Shown here piece by piece: positions 46,711 to 55,785 of a DNA stretch of 64,000 bases (the stretch's first letter is position 1; each line of letters begins with the position of its first letter). Under the pieces are notes generated by a model, which saw only the letters and a list, made by a program, of their open reading frames with translations, did not search any database and was not told where the DNA came from. The stretch lies in assembly GCF_900167575.1 (NCBI RefSeq), contig NZ_FUZP01000003.1, forward strand, positions 372,001-436,000, given 5' to 3'. Source of the DNA: Okibacterium fritillariae. Lineage in GTDB: Bacteria; Actinomycetota; Actinomycetes; Actinomycetales; Microbacteriaceae. A program made the translations under genes and the position numbers.

Positions 46711-47621
46711 TTGGAACCCTCTCGTAGGCGCGGGTTCGAGATCCCGTCGACGCCGAAGTTGATCAAGGTGAGGCTCGTCGCGAGCAGGGCGATGCAGAGG
46801 CCGGGCGCGAAGAGCAGCACCCACTGGCCGGTCAGCAGCGCGTTGGAGTTCTGCGCCCAGAAGAGCATGGTGCCCCACGAGACGGTGGTCGAGTCGCCGA
46901 GCCCCAGGAATTCGAGGCCGGCCTCGGCGAGGATGGCGGCCGTCGCGGCCCCGAAGAAGCTGCCCACGATGAGCGACGTCATGTTGGGCAGGATCTCGCG
47001 GAACACGATGCGGAACGCGCTCTCGCCCGAGAACCGAGCGGCCGTCACGAAGTCGCGCGACCGCAGCGACTGCGTCTGGCTGCGCAGCACGCGAGCGCCC
47101 CACGCCCATCCCGTGATCACGATGACCGCGATGATCATCGCGATGCCGCCGTTCTGCAGGTAGGCCGCGATGACGATCATGAGCGGCAGGCCCGGAATGA
47201 CGAGGAACAGGTTGACGATGAAGTTGATGACGTCCGCAATGAAGCCGCGCACATAACCCCAGCTCAAGCCGATCAGCACGGCGACGACGGTGGAGAAGAA
47301 GCCGGCGACGAAACCGACGAACACGCTCACACGGGTTCCGTAGATCAGCTGCGAGAGCACGTCTTCGCCGGCCGCCGTGGTGCCCAGCCAGTGGGCGGCC
47401 GAGGCGTCCGACGATCGCTCGAAGCCGTCCTGCGAGCCCCCGTAGGGCGCGATCAGCGGCGCGAAGATAGCCACCAGGATGAAGAGGCCCAGGATGATGA
47501 GGCCGAGGCGCGACTTCCAGTTCGACCACAGGGTCGATCCGATGCGGGCCACGGTCTTCCAGCGACTCGGGCGCCCGACCGGCGCATCCGACACGGTCTT
47601 GATCTGCTCTGTGGTGGTCAT
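46707..47621 (-). CDS. Dpp/Opp-type ABC permease (DppC-like)
   Basis: 304 residues. A long N-terminal cytoplasmic part with the OppC_N helix (RLGLIILGLFILVAIFAPLIAPYG) precedes five further helices and the EAA motif SESAFRIVFREILPNMTSLIVGSFF. ATGA overlaps with both neighbours, so channel and ATPase are made together. It belongs to the peptide/opine/nickel group, which in several bacteria imports oligosaccharides; the GH1 gene in this operon favours a saccharide or glycoside. Confidence 0.93.
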   Translation of the reverse strand: MTTTEQIKTVSDAPVGRPSRWKTVARIGSTLWSNWKSRLGLIILGLFILVAIFAPLIAPYGGSQDGFERSSDASAAHWLGTTAAGEDVLSQLIYGTRVSVFVGFVAGFFSTVVAVLIGLSWGYVRGFIADVINFIVNLFLVIPGLPLMIVIAAYLQNGGIAMIIAVIVITGWAWGARVLRSQTQSLRSRDFVTAARFSGESAFRIVFREILPNMTSLIVGSFFGAATAAILAEAGLEFLGLGDSTTVSWGTMLFWAQNSNALLTGQWVLLFAPGLCIALLATSLTLINFGVDGISNPRLREGSK

Positions 47622-48598
47622 CGGCGGGTCCTAGGGTCGAGAACGCCGTACAAGATGTCGACGAGGAAGTTGGCGATGAGCACGCTCACGGTGATCATCA
47701 GGAAGAGGGCCTGCATGAGCGGGTAGTCCTGGTTGACCACCGAGTTGTACAGCAGGTAGCCGATGCCCGGGTAGTTGAACACGCGCTCGACCAGGATGGA
47801 GCCGCCCACCACACCGCCGAGCGCCAGGCCGAAGCCCGTAAGGTTCGGCAGGATGGCGTTGCGGGCCGCGTAGCGCAGGGCGACCGTGCGACTCTTCAGA
47901 CCGTTGGCTTCGGCGAACGTCACGTAGTCGTCGCCCAGGGTGTTGATCATGGCGTTGCGCATGCCGAGGATCCAGCCGCCCAGCGAGGTGACGAGAATCG
48001 TGAGCGCCGGCAGGGCCGCGTGATAGAGCGCGTCGCTGATGAAGGCCCAGTCGAACGCGGGCGTGGCCGTTGGCCCATAGGCGCCCGAGGTGGGGAACCA
48101 GTGGAACACGTAGCCGGCGAAGAAGAGCAGCAGCAGGGCGGTCCAGAAGTAGGGGAACGCGCTGGCGAAGGTGCCCGTCAGGGTGGGCAGGGCGTCGAGC
48201 CAGGTGCCACGCTTCCAGGCCGCGAGCACACCGGTCAGGGTGCCGAGCACGAAGGCCACGATGGTCACGGTGCCGACGAGGATGATCGTGTAGGGCAGCG
48301 CCTGCGTGACGAGCTCCGAGACGGGCTGCGGGTAGAACGTGAACGAGGTGCCGAAGTCGAGGGTGACGACCTGGCGCAGGTAGTCCACGTACTGCTGCCA
48401 CAGGTTGCCCGTCGGCAGGCCCAGCTGGGCCTCGATGGCCGCGCGCGTGGCCTCTGAGACGGGGCCGTTCTGCGACAGCTTGGCGATCGCGGCGTCGGCC
48501 GGGGTGCCCGGCATCAGTCGCGGCAGGAGGAAGTTCAGGGTGACGGCTGCCCACAGGGTGAGCAGCAGCAGCCCGACTTTACGGAGTGCGTAGGCCAC
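47618..48598 (-). CDS. Dpp/Opp-type ABC permease (DppB-like)
   Basis: 326 residues from GTG 48598. DppB features are the first helix with LNFLLPRLMPGTPAD, a periplasmic loop, and five later helices. The EAA motif KSRTVALRYAARNAILPNLTGFGLALGG and the VFNYPGIGYLLYNSVVNQDYPLMQALF signature are also present. It begins 3 nt after the binding-protein stop and overlaps the next permease by ATGA. Confidence 0.94.
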   Translation of the reverse strand: MAYALRKVGLLLLTLWAAVTLNFLLPRLMPGTPADAAIAKLSQNGPVSEATRAAIEAQLGLPTGNLWQQYVDYLRQVVTLDFGTSFTFYPQPVSELVTQALPYTIILVGTVTIVAFVLGTLTGVLAAWKRGTWLDALPTLTGTFASAFPYFWTALLLLFFAGYVFHWFPTSGAYGPTATPAFDWAFISDALYHAALPALTILVTSLGGWILGMRNAMINTLGDDYVTFAEANGLKSRTVALRYAARNAILPNLTGFGLALGGVVGGSILVERVFNYPGIGYLLYNSVVNQDYPLMQALFLMITVSVLIANFLVDILYGVLDPRTRR

Positions 48599-48601
48599 GG
48601 A

Positions 48602-50323
48602 TCACTCACCGTCTTTCTGGGTTTTCTTCAGCGACGTGAAGATGAGCAAGGGAGTGGATTCGTAGGTCATGAGCGACGCGTAGGGGTTCTCGGCGGTCGG
48701 CCATCCGGTGAATTTGGTCGTGTTGTAGAGGCCCCACGAGCCGCCGTAGTACACGCCGATGGCGGGCACCTGGTCGTACATGACCTTCTGTAGTTGGTAG
48801 CCGTAGTCGAGCTGGTCCTTCTCGTCGATGGCCACGCGGAACTTCGCCAGGATGTCGTCGACGGCCGGGTCGGAGAAGCGCTCGAAGTTGTTCGTCGCCT
48901 CCTCGCCCGCCGGCACGACGAACTCGCTCGACAGCAGACCGTTGAAGTCGCGGTAGACGTCACCCGTTCCGCCGATCGCGCCGATGGTCATGTCGTATTC
49001 GCCGTTGCGCATGGCGAGCTGGTAGGCGGCGGGCTGGGGCTGCACGACCTTCACGGTGATGCCGATGTCGCCGAGCTGCTTCTGGATCTGCTGCACCGCG
49101 CGCAGCCAGTCGGTGTACCCGTTGGCCGTCATGAGCGAGAACTCGAGCGGCTTGCCGGCGGCGTCGACGAGTTTGCCGTCGCGCGGCGTGTAGCCGGCCT
49201 TCGCGAAGTACTCGAGCGCGAGGGCCGTGTTCTGCGTCACCTTGCCGTCGTTCGGCAGGTCGGGGCTCAGGAAGTCCTTCTGGTTGGGCAGCAGCAGGTT
49301 GTTCTGGCCGGCGCCCTGCATGTAACCCTCGGTGGCAGCGTCGGCGATCTTGTCGCGGTCGATGGCGTGCGAGAGGCCTTGACGGAAGTTGATGTCGTTG
49401 AACGGAGCCTTCGTCAGGTTCGGCAGCATGGCGATGGTGCCGCCCGGCGGGAACCAGTACTTGTTGTCCTTATTCGCAGCTCCCCACGTGCCCTCGACGT
49501 CGGAGATGTACTGGTAGGCCCAGTCATACCCCTTCGAGACCGTGTCGAGCTGCGTGTTGCTCGCGGGCAGCACGAGGTGTTCGGCGGCGACCTTGTCGGC
49601 CTGCCAGTAGCGCTTGTTCTTGTCGAGCGTGTACTGCTGCGGCGCGAAGTTGCCGAGCGTGTACGGGCCGGTGCCCACCGGCTCCACGTTGCGGAATGTG
49701 CCCGGGTCTTTCACGTCTTTCCAGATGTGCTCGGGCACGATGCGCGTCTGCGCGATCAGGTTGGCCGCCGGCACGTCGGGCTGGCTCAGGTGAATCGTGA
49801 CGGTGTTGCCGGATGTCTCGACCGTGTCGATGTACTGCCACGCGCCGAGCATGTCGAGCGTCGGGTATTTCTTCAGCAGCTGGAAGGTGAAGTCGACATC
49901 CCTGGCCGTGAAGGCCTTGCCGTCGGACCATTTCACGCCTTCGCGCAGGGTGAAAACGATGGTCGAGGCGTCGGGCTGCTCGGTGGATGCCGCGAGCCAC
50001 GGCGTTCCCTTACCGTCGAGGTTGTTGATGACCGTCAGCGGCTCATAGATGTAGAACGCGCCGATGCGCTTGTTCGCGAGGTAGGGGTTGAAGTTCTTCT
50101 CGAACATGGGCGAGCCGTTGTCGGCGCCGATGAGCATGGTGTCGTCGGGGATCGACGGGTCGGGCTGGCTCTCGATCTGAATGCTGCAGCCGGATGCCAC
50201 GAGCGCGACGGCCGTGAGCAGTGCGACGGCCGCGGCACGCGCGCGTCGTCGAGGTCGGCGCGGGCCGGACCGGACTGGGTTGTCGGCGCGGGATTCGCGC
50301 CGGGGTGTGTGCGTCATTGACAC
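48602..50323 (-). CDS. Family 5 extracellular solute-binding lipoprotein
   Basis: 573 residues from GTG 50323 (GAGGA 7 nt ahead; ATG 50317 is an alternative). An Arg-rich start, a hydrophobic core and the lipobox VASGC mark it as a lipoprotein. The family 5 domain has TLREGVKWSDGKAFTARDVDFTFQLL, VEPVGTGPYTL and FRQGLSHAIDRDKIA. It binds the ligand for the DppBC-type permeases. In cluster context a beta-glucoside or oligosaccharide is likelier than a peptide. A candidate LacI operator lies 113 bp upstream. Confidence 0.93.
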   Translation of the reverse strand: MSMTHTPRRESRADNPVRSGPRRPRRRARAAAVALLTAVALVASGCSIQIESQPDPSIPDDTMLIGADNGSPMFEKNFNPYLANKRIGAFYIYEPLTVINNLDGKGTPWLAASTEQPDASTIVFTLREGVKWSDGKAFTARDVDFTFQLLKKYPTLDMLGAWQYIDTVETSGNTVTIHLSQPDVPAANLIAQTRIVPEHIWKDVKDPGTFRNVEPVGTGPYTLGNFAPQQYTLDKNKRYWQADKVAAEHLVLPASNTQLDTVSKGYDWAYQYISDVEGTWGAANKDNKYWFPPGGTIAMLPNLTKAPFNDINFRQGLSHAIDRDKIADAATEGYMQGAGQNNLLLPNQKDFLSPDLPNDGKVTQNTALALEYFAKAGYTPRDGKLVDAAGKPLEFSLMTANGYTDWLRAVQQIQKQLGDIGITVKVVQPQPAAYQLAMRNGEYDMTIGAIGGTGDVYRDFNGLLSSEFVVPAGEEATNNFERFSDPAVDDILAKFRVAIDEKDQLDYGYQLQKVMYDQVPAIGVYYGGSWGLYNTTKFTGWPTAENPYASLMTYESTPLLIFTSLKKTQKDGE

Positions 50324-50435
50324 CGTTTCGTCCTCATGTCTTCTCTGTCACGAGGCAGTCCGTGGGGGCTGCGCTGTTGTGGGGCTCGACGATCTTTTGT
50401 CGACGGACGCTCGGGGGCGCGTCCGCAAAACCGAG

Positions 50436-50449
50436 TGTAAGCGCATACA
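50436..50449. promoter_or_regulatory. Candidate LacI operator of the importer operon
   Basis: TGTAAGCGCATACA, palindromic around CG (12 of 14 bases pair), between the lacI gene and the binding-protein gene. The spacing suits control of the importer promoter. Confidence 0.7.
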
Positions 50450-50569
50450 TTCGTGGAGCGCAAGAGCGGATGTCGAGGCGACCTGCACAGCCACGATGTC
50501 CGCCCGAGTCTGAGGGCAGCTCGCAGCGCCCAGCGAACTGCGGCATCGCTCGGCAACCGTCAACCGGGC

Positions 50570-51679
50570 TCAGCGGCGTTCGGACGACTCGCGCAGCAGC
50601 ACCTTCACGGGCAACCGGATCGACAGCGGTGCCTGCTCGCGATCGTCGAGCCGGCGGGCCATCACCTGGATGGCCGCGCGCCCCAGGTCGTCCATGGGCT
50701 GACGGATCGTGGTGAGTCGCGGCGTGGCGAGCGCACCGGCCTCGATACCGTCGAAACCCGTGACCAGGACGTCTTCGGGCACGCGGATGCCGCGGGCCTG
50801 CAACGCCTCCATGAGCCCCAGCGCGGTCTGGTCGTTCGCGCACACGATGGCTCGCGGCATCCGCTCGCCCGCCGCCAGCTCGGCCGCCGCCCGACGACCC
50901 GCCTCGCGCGTGAAGTCGCCGCGCAGGATCGGCACGGTCGAGGCGTCGACGCCGCGGGCCTCGAGCGCCTGGCAGAAGCCCTCCCACCGCTCGGCGTCGT
51001 CGGGCGAGTCGGCGGGGCCCGAGAGGTAGAGCAGCTCATCGGGTTCGAGCCCCGCGGCGACGTGCTCGGTGAGCGCGCGCATGCCCTCGGTGTTGGCGAC
51101 CGACACGTGGTCGTAGGCGTCCTCGCGGCGCGGGCCGGCCACCACGACGACGGGCACGCGGCGAGACAACTGCGCCATCACGCCGTCGGGAACGCTCTGC
51201 GCCAACATGACGAGCCCGTCGACCCGGCCAGCCATATCGCGCACGGTCTGCTCCGCGTTGTCGCCCCGGCCGATGCCCACCATGAGCACGAACCCGCGGC
51301 GCCACGCCTCGAGCTCGGCGCCGCGCAGCACCTCGTCGAAGTAAAGGTTGAGAGGGCGCACTTCGGCCGCTCCCCCGATATCGTCGACGAGTTCGGCGCC
51401 CGTCGCGTGCGGGGCATCGTCGACGCCCGTGAACACGGCGTCGTCGATCTCGTCCATGGCGTCGAAACCCGGGAAATACAGGCCCAGCACACCCGTGCGC
51501 CGCGCGGCCAGGCCGCGGGCTGCGCCCGACGGAACATAACCGAGCTCGCCCACCGACGCGAGCACCTTCTCGCGCGTCGCCGCGCGCACATCGTCGGGCC
51601 GCGTGAGCACGCGCGATACCGTGGCGATCGACACCCCGGCGTGCGCGGCAACGTCATAGACGGTGGGTGCCTTGGCCAT
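50570..51679 (-). CDS. LacI family regulator of the importer/GH1 operon
   Basis: 369 residues: an HTH and hinge (TVYDVAAHAGVSIATVSRVLTRPDDVRAATREKVLASVGELGYVPSGAARGLAARR) and an effector domain. An insertion of about 40 residues (DEIDDAVFTGVDDAPHATGAELVDDIGGAAEV) in the first subdomain is unusual. The start is fixed by TAGGAT 6 nt upstream (leaderless). It lies directly upstream of the importer genes on the same strand with a palindrome between, so it most likely represses them until a saccharide ligand appears. Confidence 0.93.
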   Translation of the reverse strand: MAKAPTVYDVAAHAGVSIATVSRVLTRPDDVRAATREKVLASVGELGYVPSGAARGLAARRTGVLGLYFPGFDAMDEIDDAVFTGVDDAPHATGAELVDDIGGAAEVRPLNLYFDEVLRGAELEAWRRGFVLMVGIGRGDNAEQTVRDMAGRVDGLVMLAQSVPDGVMAQLSRRVPVVVVAGPRREDAYDHVSVANTEGMRALTEHVAAGLEPDELLYLSGPADSPDDAERWEGFCQALEARGVDASTVPILRGDFTREAGRRAAAELAAGERMPRAIVCANDQTALGLMEALQARGIRVPEDVLVTGFDGIEAGALATPRLTTIRQPMDDLGRAAIQVMARRLDDREQAPLSIRLPVKVLLRESSERR

Positions 51680-51685
51680 CCCGCA

Positions 51686-51691
51686 ATCCTA
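51686..51691 (-). promoter_or_regulatory. -10 box of leaderless lacI promoter
   Basis: TAGGAT on the minus strand, 6 nt, then ATG 51679. Confidence 0.6.
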
Positions 51692-51713
51692 TCGAGCGGC
51701 CTCTTCGCTCGGG

Positions 51714-52616
51714 TCAGCCCCGTCCGCCGACGAACGCGAAGTCGTGGGGCGTGATCAGGAACCAGTACCAGATCATGAGCATCGTCACGAGGAAACCCGT
51801 GAGGTAGTTCAGTGTGAGGAAGCGCCGCCATCCCCGGTTCGCGGTTTCGGCCGTGGCGTCGGTCACGTTCCAGAAGACCGCGGAGTTCGCGGCATAGGGC
51901 AGCACGAGCAGTGCGGCGAGCGGCCCCGGCCACAGCGTCGGCAGCATGAGCACGCCCGCCAGCAGGTAGACGATGACGGACAGGCGCACGGTGGGTCGCG
52001 CCCCGATGACCGTCGCGACCGAGCCGATGCCCGCCTCACGATCGGCCAGGATGTCTTGCACCGCGCCGAACGCGTGGCTCGCGATGCCCCACAGGAAGAA
52101 TCCGGCGAGCAGCGACAGCAACTGCAGGTCACCCAGGTCGGCGCCCGCGAGCGCCAGCGCATAGACGGCCGGGCTGACGAAGTGCGTGCTCGACGTGAGC
52201 GAATCGATGAACGGCCGCTCCTTGAATCGCAGCCCCGGCGCGCTGTAGGCGACGACCGCGAAAACGCTCACCGCGAGCACCAGCCACGACAGCGGCGAAC
52301 CCACGATCACGAGATATACCAGGAACGGTATGTTCGATCCCACGGCGGCCAGCAGCGTCACGCGGTGCAGTCTGCGATCGAGAACCGCGCCCTCGACGCC
52401 GCCCTTGCGCGGATTGCGCATATCGGACTCGTAGTCGAAGACGTCGTTGATGCCATACATCGCGAGGTTGTAGGGGATCAAGAAATAGATCGTGCCCACC
52501 CAGAACGTCACGTCGAGACGCCCGGTCGTCAGCAGATAGGCGGCGGCGAACGGAAAGGCCGTGTTCACCCAGCTGATCGGGCGCGACGACAGCAGCAGCG
52601 TTCTAACGGTTTTCAT
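51714..52616 (-). CDS. crtEb: Lycopene elongase (UbiA prenyltransferase)
   Basis: 300 residues with about eight helices. The two Asp-rich prenyltransferase motifs are NDVFDYESDMRNPRKGG and QDILADREAGIGS. It adds C5 units to both ends of lycopene on the way to C50 carotenoids (flavuxanthin, then decaprenoxanthin-like pigments). The gene overlaps crtYf by 14 nt and is last in the crt operon. Its fold family also includes other UbiA enzymes, but the operon context settles the assignment. Confidence 0.93.
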   Translation of the reverse strand: MKTVRTLLLSSRPISWVNTAFPFAAAYLLTTGRLDVTFWVGTIYFLIPYNLAMYGINDVFDYESDMRNPRKGGVEGAVLDRRLHRVTLLAAVGSNIPFLVYLVIVGSPLSWLVLAVSVFAVVAYSAPGLRFKERPFIDSLTSSTHFVSPAVYALALAGADLGDLQLLSLLAGFFLWGIASHAFGAVQDILADREAGIGSVATVIGARPTVRLSVIVYLLAGVLMLPTLWPGPLAALLVLPYAANSAVFWNVTDATAETANRGWRRFLTLNYLTGFLVTMLMIWYWFLITPHDFAFVGGRG

Positions 52617-52923
52617 TGCGCCTCCCGAGCAGCACCCACAGCGACGGTAGCAGCAGCCCGGCCGCGATCGCGTAGGCGAAGTCCTCGAGCGGGGCCGCTC
52701 CGAGGAACGCGCCGCTGATACGCGCCGGGTCATAGGCCACCAGTCCGATGCTGATCATCACGTTGTCGAACACGGCGGTGAAGGCCAGCAGGATGACGAG
52801 GGCCCCGGCCACGGCGCCCACGAAACGCCCCGCGCCCCCGCGTCGCTGCGACACGACCACGGCGGCCACGAACACGAGCGCCGCCGGCACCAGGAACCAC
52901 AGGTTGAGCAACCAATACGTCAT
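52603..52923 (-). CDS. crtYf: Lycopene cyclase subunit CrtYf
   Basis: 106 residues with three membrane helices: MTYWLLNLWFLVPAALVFVAAVVVS, a second with LLAFTAVFDNVMI, and a third with the conserved PLEDFAYAI. It is one half of the heterodimeric C50 cyclase that closes the epsilon-type ends. ATGA overlap with crtYe ensures equal synthesis. The DNVMI and PLEDF motifs are typical of CarR/CrtYc-Yd/Ye-Yf proteins. Confidence 0.92.
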   Translation of the reverse strand: MTYWLLNLWFLVPAALVFVAAVVVSQRRGGAGRFVGAVAGALVILLAFTAVFDNVMISIGLVAYDPARISGAFLGAAPLEDFAYAIAAGLLLPSLWVLLGRRNENR

Positions 52924-53303
52924 CGCGCCGCACCGCCCCGCCGTGCGGTCACGTCGGCACCCGCGCCGCCCCGCACCCGGCGCCGGTCGGCCGCAGCGGT
53001 CAACGCCAGCCCCACCCCGGCGAACAGGTTCATCGCGAAGTAACACAGCAGGCACAGGAAGAACACTTCCTCGAGCGGCAGCTCGGTCCCCACGAGAACG
53101 CCCGTCATGAAGCTCGTCTCGCCGCGAAAGAAGATGCCCAACGTGATGCCGAAGACATCCCACACCAGGAAAAACACGACCCCCACCACGAGGATCACGG
53201 CTGCGCGCACGGGACCGCGCCAGAAGAAGAGGCGGAACCGCCGGTCGAGCATGACCATGCCCGTGAGCGAGACGGCGAGCGCCGCCAGGTAGATGAGCCC
53301 CAT
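52920..53303 (-). CDS. crtYe: Lycopene cyclase subunit CrtYe
   Basis: 127 residues with three membrane helices (YLAALAVSLTGMVML, AAVILVVGVVFFLVWDVFGITLGIF, VFFLCLLCYFAMNLFAG) and the cyclase motif GTELPLEEVFF. A basic, Arg-rich tail of about 25 residues follows. It is the partner of CrtYf. It begins 5 nt after the crtI stop codon. Confidence 0.92.
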   Translation of the reverse strand: MGLIYLAALAVSLTGMVMLDRRFRLFFWRGPVRAAVILVVGVVFFLVWDVFGITLGIFFRGETSFMTGVLVGTELPLEEVFFLCLLCYFAMNLFAGVGLALTAAADRRRVRGGAGADVTARRGGAAR

Positions 53304-53308
53304 GCGGT

Positions 53309-54889
53309 TCAGCGCTGTCGGCGTCGAATCAACGGCTCGGGCAGCGGCCCCGTCGACGTGTCACCGTGCACGCGCTTGAGCACCAGCTCGGCGCTGATGA
53401 GGCACATGGGCAGCCCGATGCCGGGAATCGACGACCCGCCGGCGTAGTAGAGCCCGGTCACCTTCTTGCTCACGTTGCCGGCGCGGAAGAAGGCGCTCTG
53501 CGACAGGATGTGTGCGGGCCCGAGCACTCCGCCCTTCCACGAGTTCAGGTCCCGCTCGAAGTCGGCCGGTCCCACCTCTTCGCGCACGACGATGCGCTCC
53601 TCGAGGTCGGGGATGCCGGCCCACTCGGCGATCTGTCGGATGGCCGCGTCGCCGATCTGGCGCACCCGGTCGTCTCCGGCGCCGCCGATGCTCGGGTCGG
53701 CCGGGATCGGGATCAGCACGAAGAGGTTCTCGTGCCCCTCGGGCGCGACACTGTCGTCGGTCGCGCTCGGGCGGCAGACGTAGATCGACGCGGGGTCGGG
53801 AACCGAGGTCGGCTCGCCGAAGATGCGGCCGAAGTTGTCGGCCCAGTCCTCGGTGAAGAAGAGCGAGTGGTGCAGCAGCTCGGGCAGTTCGCCGCGCACA
53901 CCGAGGTACAGCAGCACGGCGCCGGGGCCCGAGGTCTTCTTCTGCCAATACTTCTCGGGGTAGGTCTGCAGGTGCGGCGGCAGCAGGTGCGTCTCGGTGT
54001 GGTGCAGGTCCGCGGCCGACACGACGATCTCGGCGTTGAGCGTGCGCGCCTCGCCGTCGGCATCCACATAGGCGACACCGGTTGCGGCCGGGCTCTGACC
54101 GCCCGCGGTGAGGATGGCCGTGACATCCGCGTTCGTGACGATCTCGACGCCCTCCTCGCGGGCCAGGTCGGCGATGGTCTCGATGAGCCGCACGAAGCCG
54201 CCCTGCGGGTAGAGCACGCCGTCTTCGAGGTCGAGGTGGCTCATGAGGTGGTACATGCTGGGCGTCGAATACGGCGACGACCCGAGAAACACGGCGGGGT
54301 AGCCGAGCACCTGGTTCAGCCGCGGGTCTTGCACATAGCGCTTGGTGAACGACGACAGCGGTTCGGCGAGCAGCCGCAGCAGCTTGGGCGTGCGCGAGAG
54401 CACATCGGGCCGCAGCAGCGGCAGGAACGACTGGAAGGTCGTGTAGAGGAAGCGCTTCTTCGCCATCTCGTAGGTGTCGGCCGCCGAGTCGAGGTAGTCG
54501 GCCATGCGCGCGCCCGCCCCCGGCTCGATCTCGTCGAACAGGGCCAGGCTCTTCTCGCGATCCGAGCGGATGTCGAGGGTGTCGCTTCCCCGCCCCTCGA
54601 AGAACACGCGATACCCGGGGTCGAGCGGCGTCAGCTCCAGTTGTTCGGCGCTCGTCGTGCCGAGCAGCTTGTAGAAGTGGTCGAACACCTCCGGCATGAG
54701 GTACCAGCTGGGCCCGGCGTCGAAGCGAAAACCGTCGCGTTCGCGCAGCCCGGCGCGGCCACCGACGTCGTCACCGCGTTCGAGCAGGGTGACGCGTTTG
54801 CCGTCGCGGGCGAGCAGCGCGGCCGTCGCGAGTCCCGTGATGCCGCCCCCGATGACGACGACCCGTTCGTTCTCGGTGATCTCGATCAT
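53309..54889 (-). CDS. crtI: Phytoene desaturase
   Basis: 526 residues. An N-terminal FAD-binding motif (VVVIGGGITGLATAALLARDGKRVTLLERGDDVGGRAG) and a C-terminal FAD loop (YYAGGSSIPGIGLPMCLISAELV) are typical of bacterial CrtI. It carries out successive desaturations of phytoene to lycopene at the membrane. It overlaps crtB by ATGA. A long opposite-strand open frame here is a shadow. Confidence 0.95.
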   Translation of the reverse strand: MIEITENERVVVIGGGITGLATAALLARDGKRVTLLERGDDVGGRAGLRERDGFRFDAGPSWYLMPEVFDHFYKLLGTTSAEQLELTPLDPGYRVFFEGRGSDTLDIRSDREKSLALFDEIEPGAGARMADYLDSAADTYEMAKKRFLYTTFQSFLPLLRPDVLSRTPKLLRLLAEPLSSFTKRYVQDPRLNQVLGYPAVFLGSSPYSTPSMYHLMSHLDLEDGVLYPQGGFVRLIETIADLAREEGVEIVTNADVTAILTAGGQSPAATGVAYVDADGEARTLNAEIVVSAADLHHTETHLLPPHLQTYPEKYWQKKTSGPGAVLLYLGVRGELPELLHHSLFFTEDWADNFGRIFGEPTSVPDPASIYVCRPSATDDSVAPEGHENLFVLIPIPADPSIGGAGDDRVRQIGDAAIRQIAEWAGIPDLEERIVVREEVGPADFERDLNSWKGGVLGPAHILSQSAFFRAGNVSKKVTGLYYAGGSSIPGIGLPMCLISAELVLKRVHGDTSTGPLPEPLIRRRQR

Positions 54890-55785
54890 CGGGGCATCCT
54901 TCCGGCCGCGGCGCGCGCGGCGAGCGCGGCCTTGACGGGGTTGGGCACACGCACGCGCGTGCTGGCGAGGGTGGCGGCGGGGGTCGCGCGAATGCGTTCG
55001 TTCAATTCGGCGAAGAGCGACTGGGCGAGCACGACGGCGCGGCGGCTCGACGCGGGCAGCTTGGGCAGCACGGCCGCCGAGATGGCGAGGTCGGTGTCGA
55101 TATCGGCCACGAGCCGGTTCTTGTCGGCTTCGCCGAAGGCGTCGAGGTGCACACCGGGGAAATAGTTGCGGCCGAGCACATCGAAGTCGGCCGACAGGTC
55201 GCGCAGGAAGTTGACCTTCTGGAACGCGGCACCGAGGTGTTGCGCGCCATCCACGAGCCGGCGTTCCTGCTCAGGCGAGACGCGGTGGCCGTGCAGGAAG
55301 GTCTTGAGGCACATGAGCCCCACCACCTCGGCCGAGCCGTAGACGTAGGCGTCGAAGCTCTCGGGCGTGTGCTCGGTCTCTGAGCAGTCGGCGCGCATCG
55401 ACGCGAAGAAGGGTTCCGTCAGCTCGCGCGTGATGCCCACGCGGCGGGCGGTGAGCGCGAAGGCGTGCACGACCAGGTTGGTGCTGTACCCGCGTTCCAC
55501 GGCCCGGTCGGTCTCGGCCTCGAGCGCGTCGAGTTCGGCCAACACCGCGGCTCCGTCGAGACCGGCATCGGATGCCACACCATCCACGATCTCGTCGGCC
55601 AGACGCACCAGCGCATAGATGTTCTGCACGTGCACGCGCACACTCTTGCCGAGCAACCGCGTGGCCAGCCCGAACGACGTCGAGTAGTGCTTGATCACCA
55701 CGGCGGCCGTCTGCACGGCGACCTCGTCATAGAGGCGGCGGCCCGTCAGCGGTTGGCCCGAGCGCGGGGCCTTCGGCGGCGTCAT
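54886..55785 (-). CDS. crtB: Phytoene synthase
   Basis: 299 residues from ATG 55785. Squalene/phytoene synthase features are YSTSFGLATRLL, a first Asp-rich motif in ALVRLADEIVDG, LCLKTFLHG-type helix G (VGLMCLKTF), and a second Asp-rich region KVNFLRDLSADFDVLGRNYFP. It condenses two geranylgeranyl diphosphates to phytoene. ATGA overlaps with crtE and crtI give strict coupling. Confidence 0.95.
   Translation of the reverse strand: MTPPKAPRSGQPLTGRRLYDEVAVQTAAVVIKHYSTSFGLATRLLGKSVRVHVQNIYALVRLADEIVDGVASDAGLDGAAVLAELDALEAETDRAVERGYSTNLVVHAFALTARRVGITRELTEPFFASMRADCSETEHTPESFDAYVYGSAEVVGLMCLKTFLHGHRVSPEQERRLVDGAQHLGAAFQKVNFLRDLSADFDVLGRNYFPGVHLDAFGEADKNRLVADIDTDLAISAAVLPKLPASSRRAVVLAQSLFAELNERIRATPAATLASTRVRVPNPVKAALAARAAAGRMPR

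Noticed and set aside
53366-55165. 599-residue plus-strand frame opposite crtI/crtB
   Set aside because: Shadow of two well-defined carotenoid genes; no recognisable domain.
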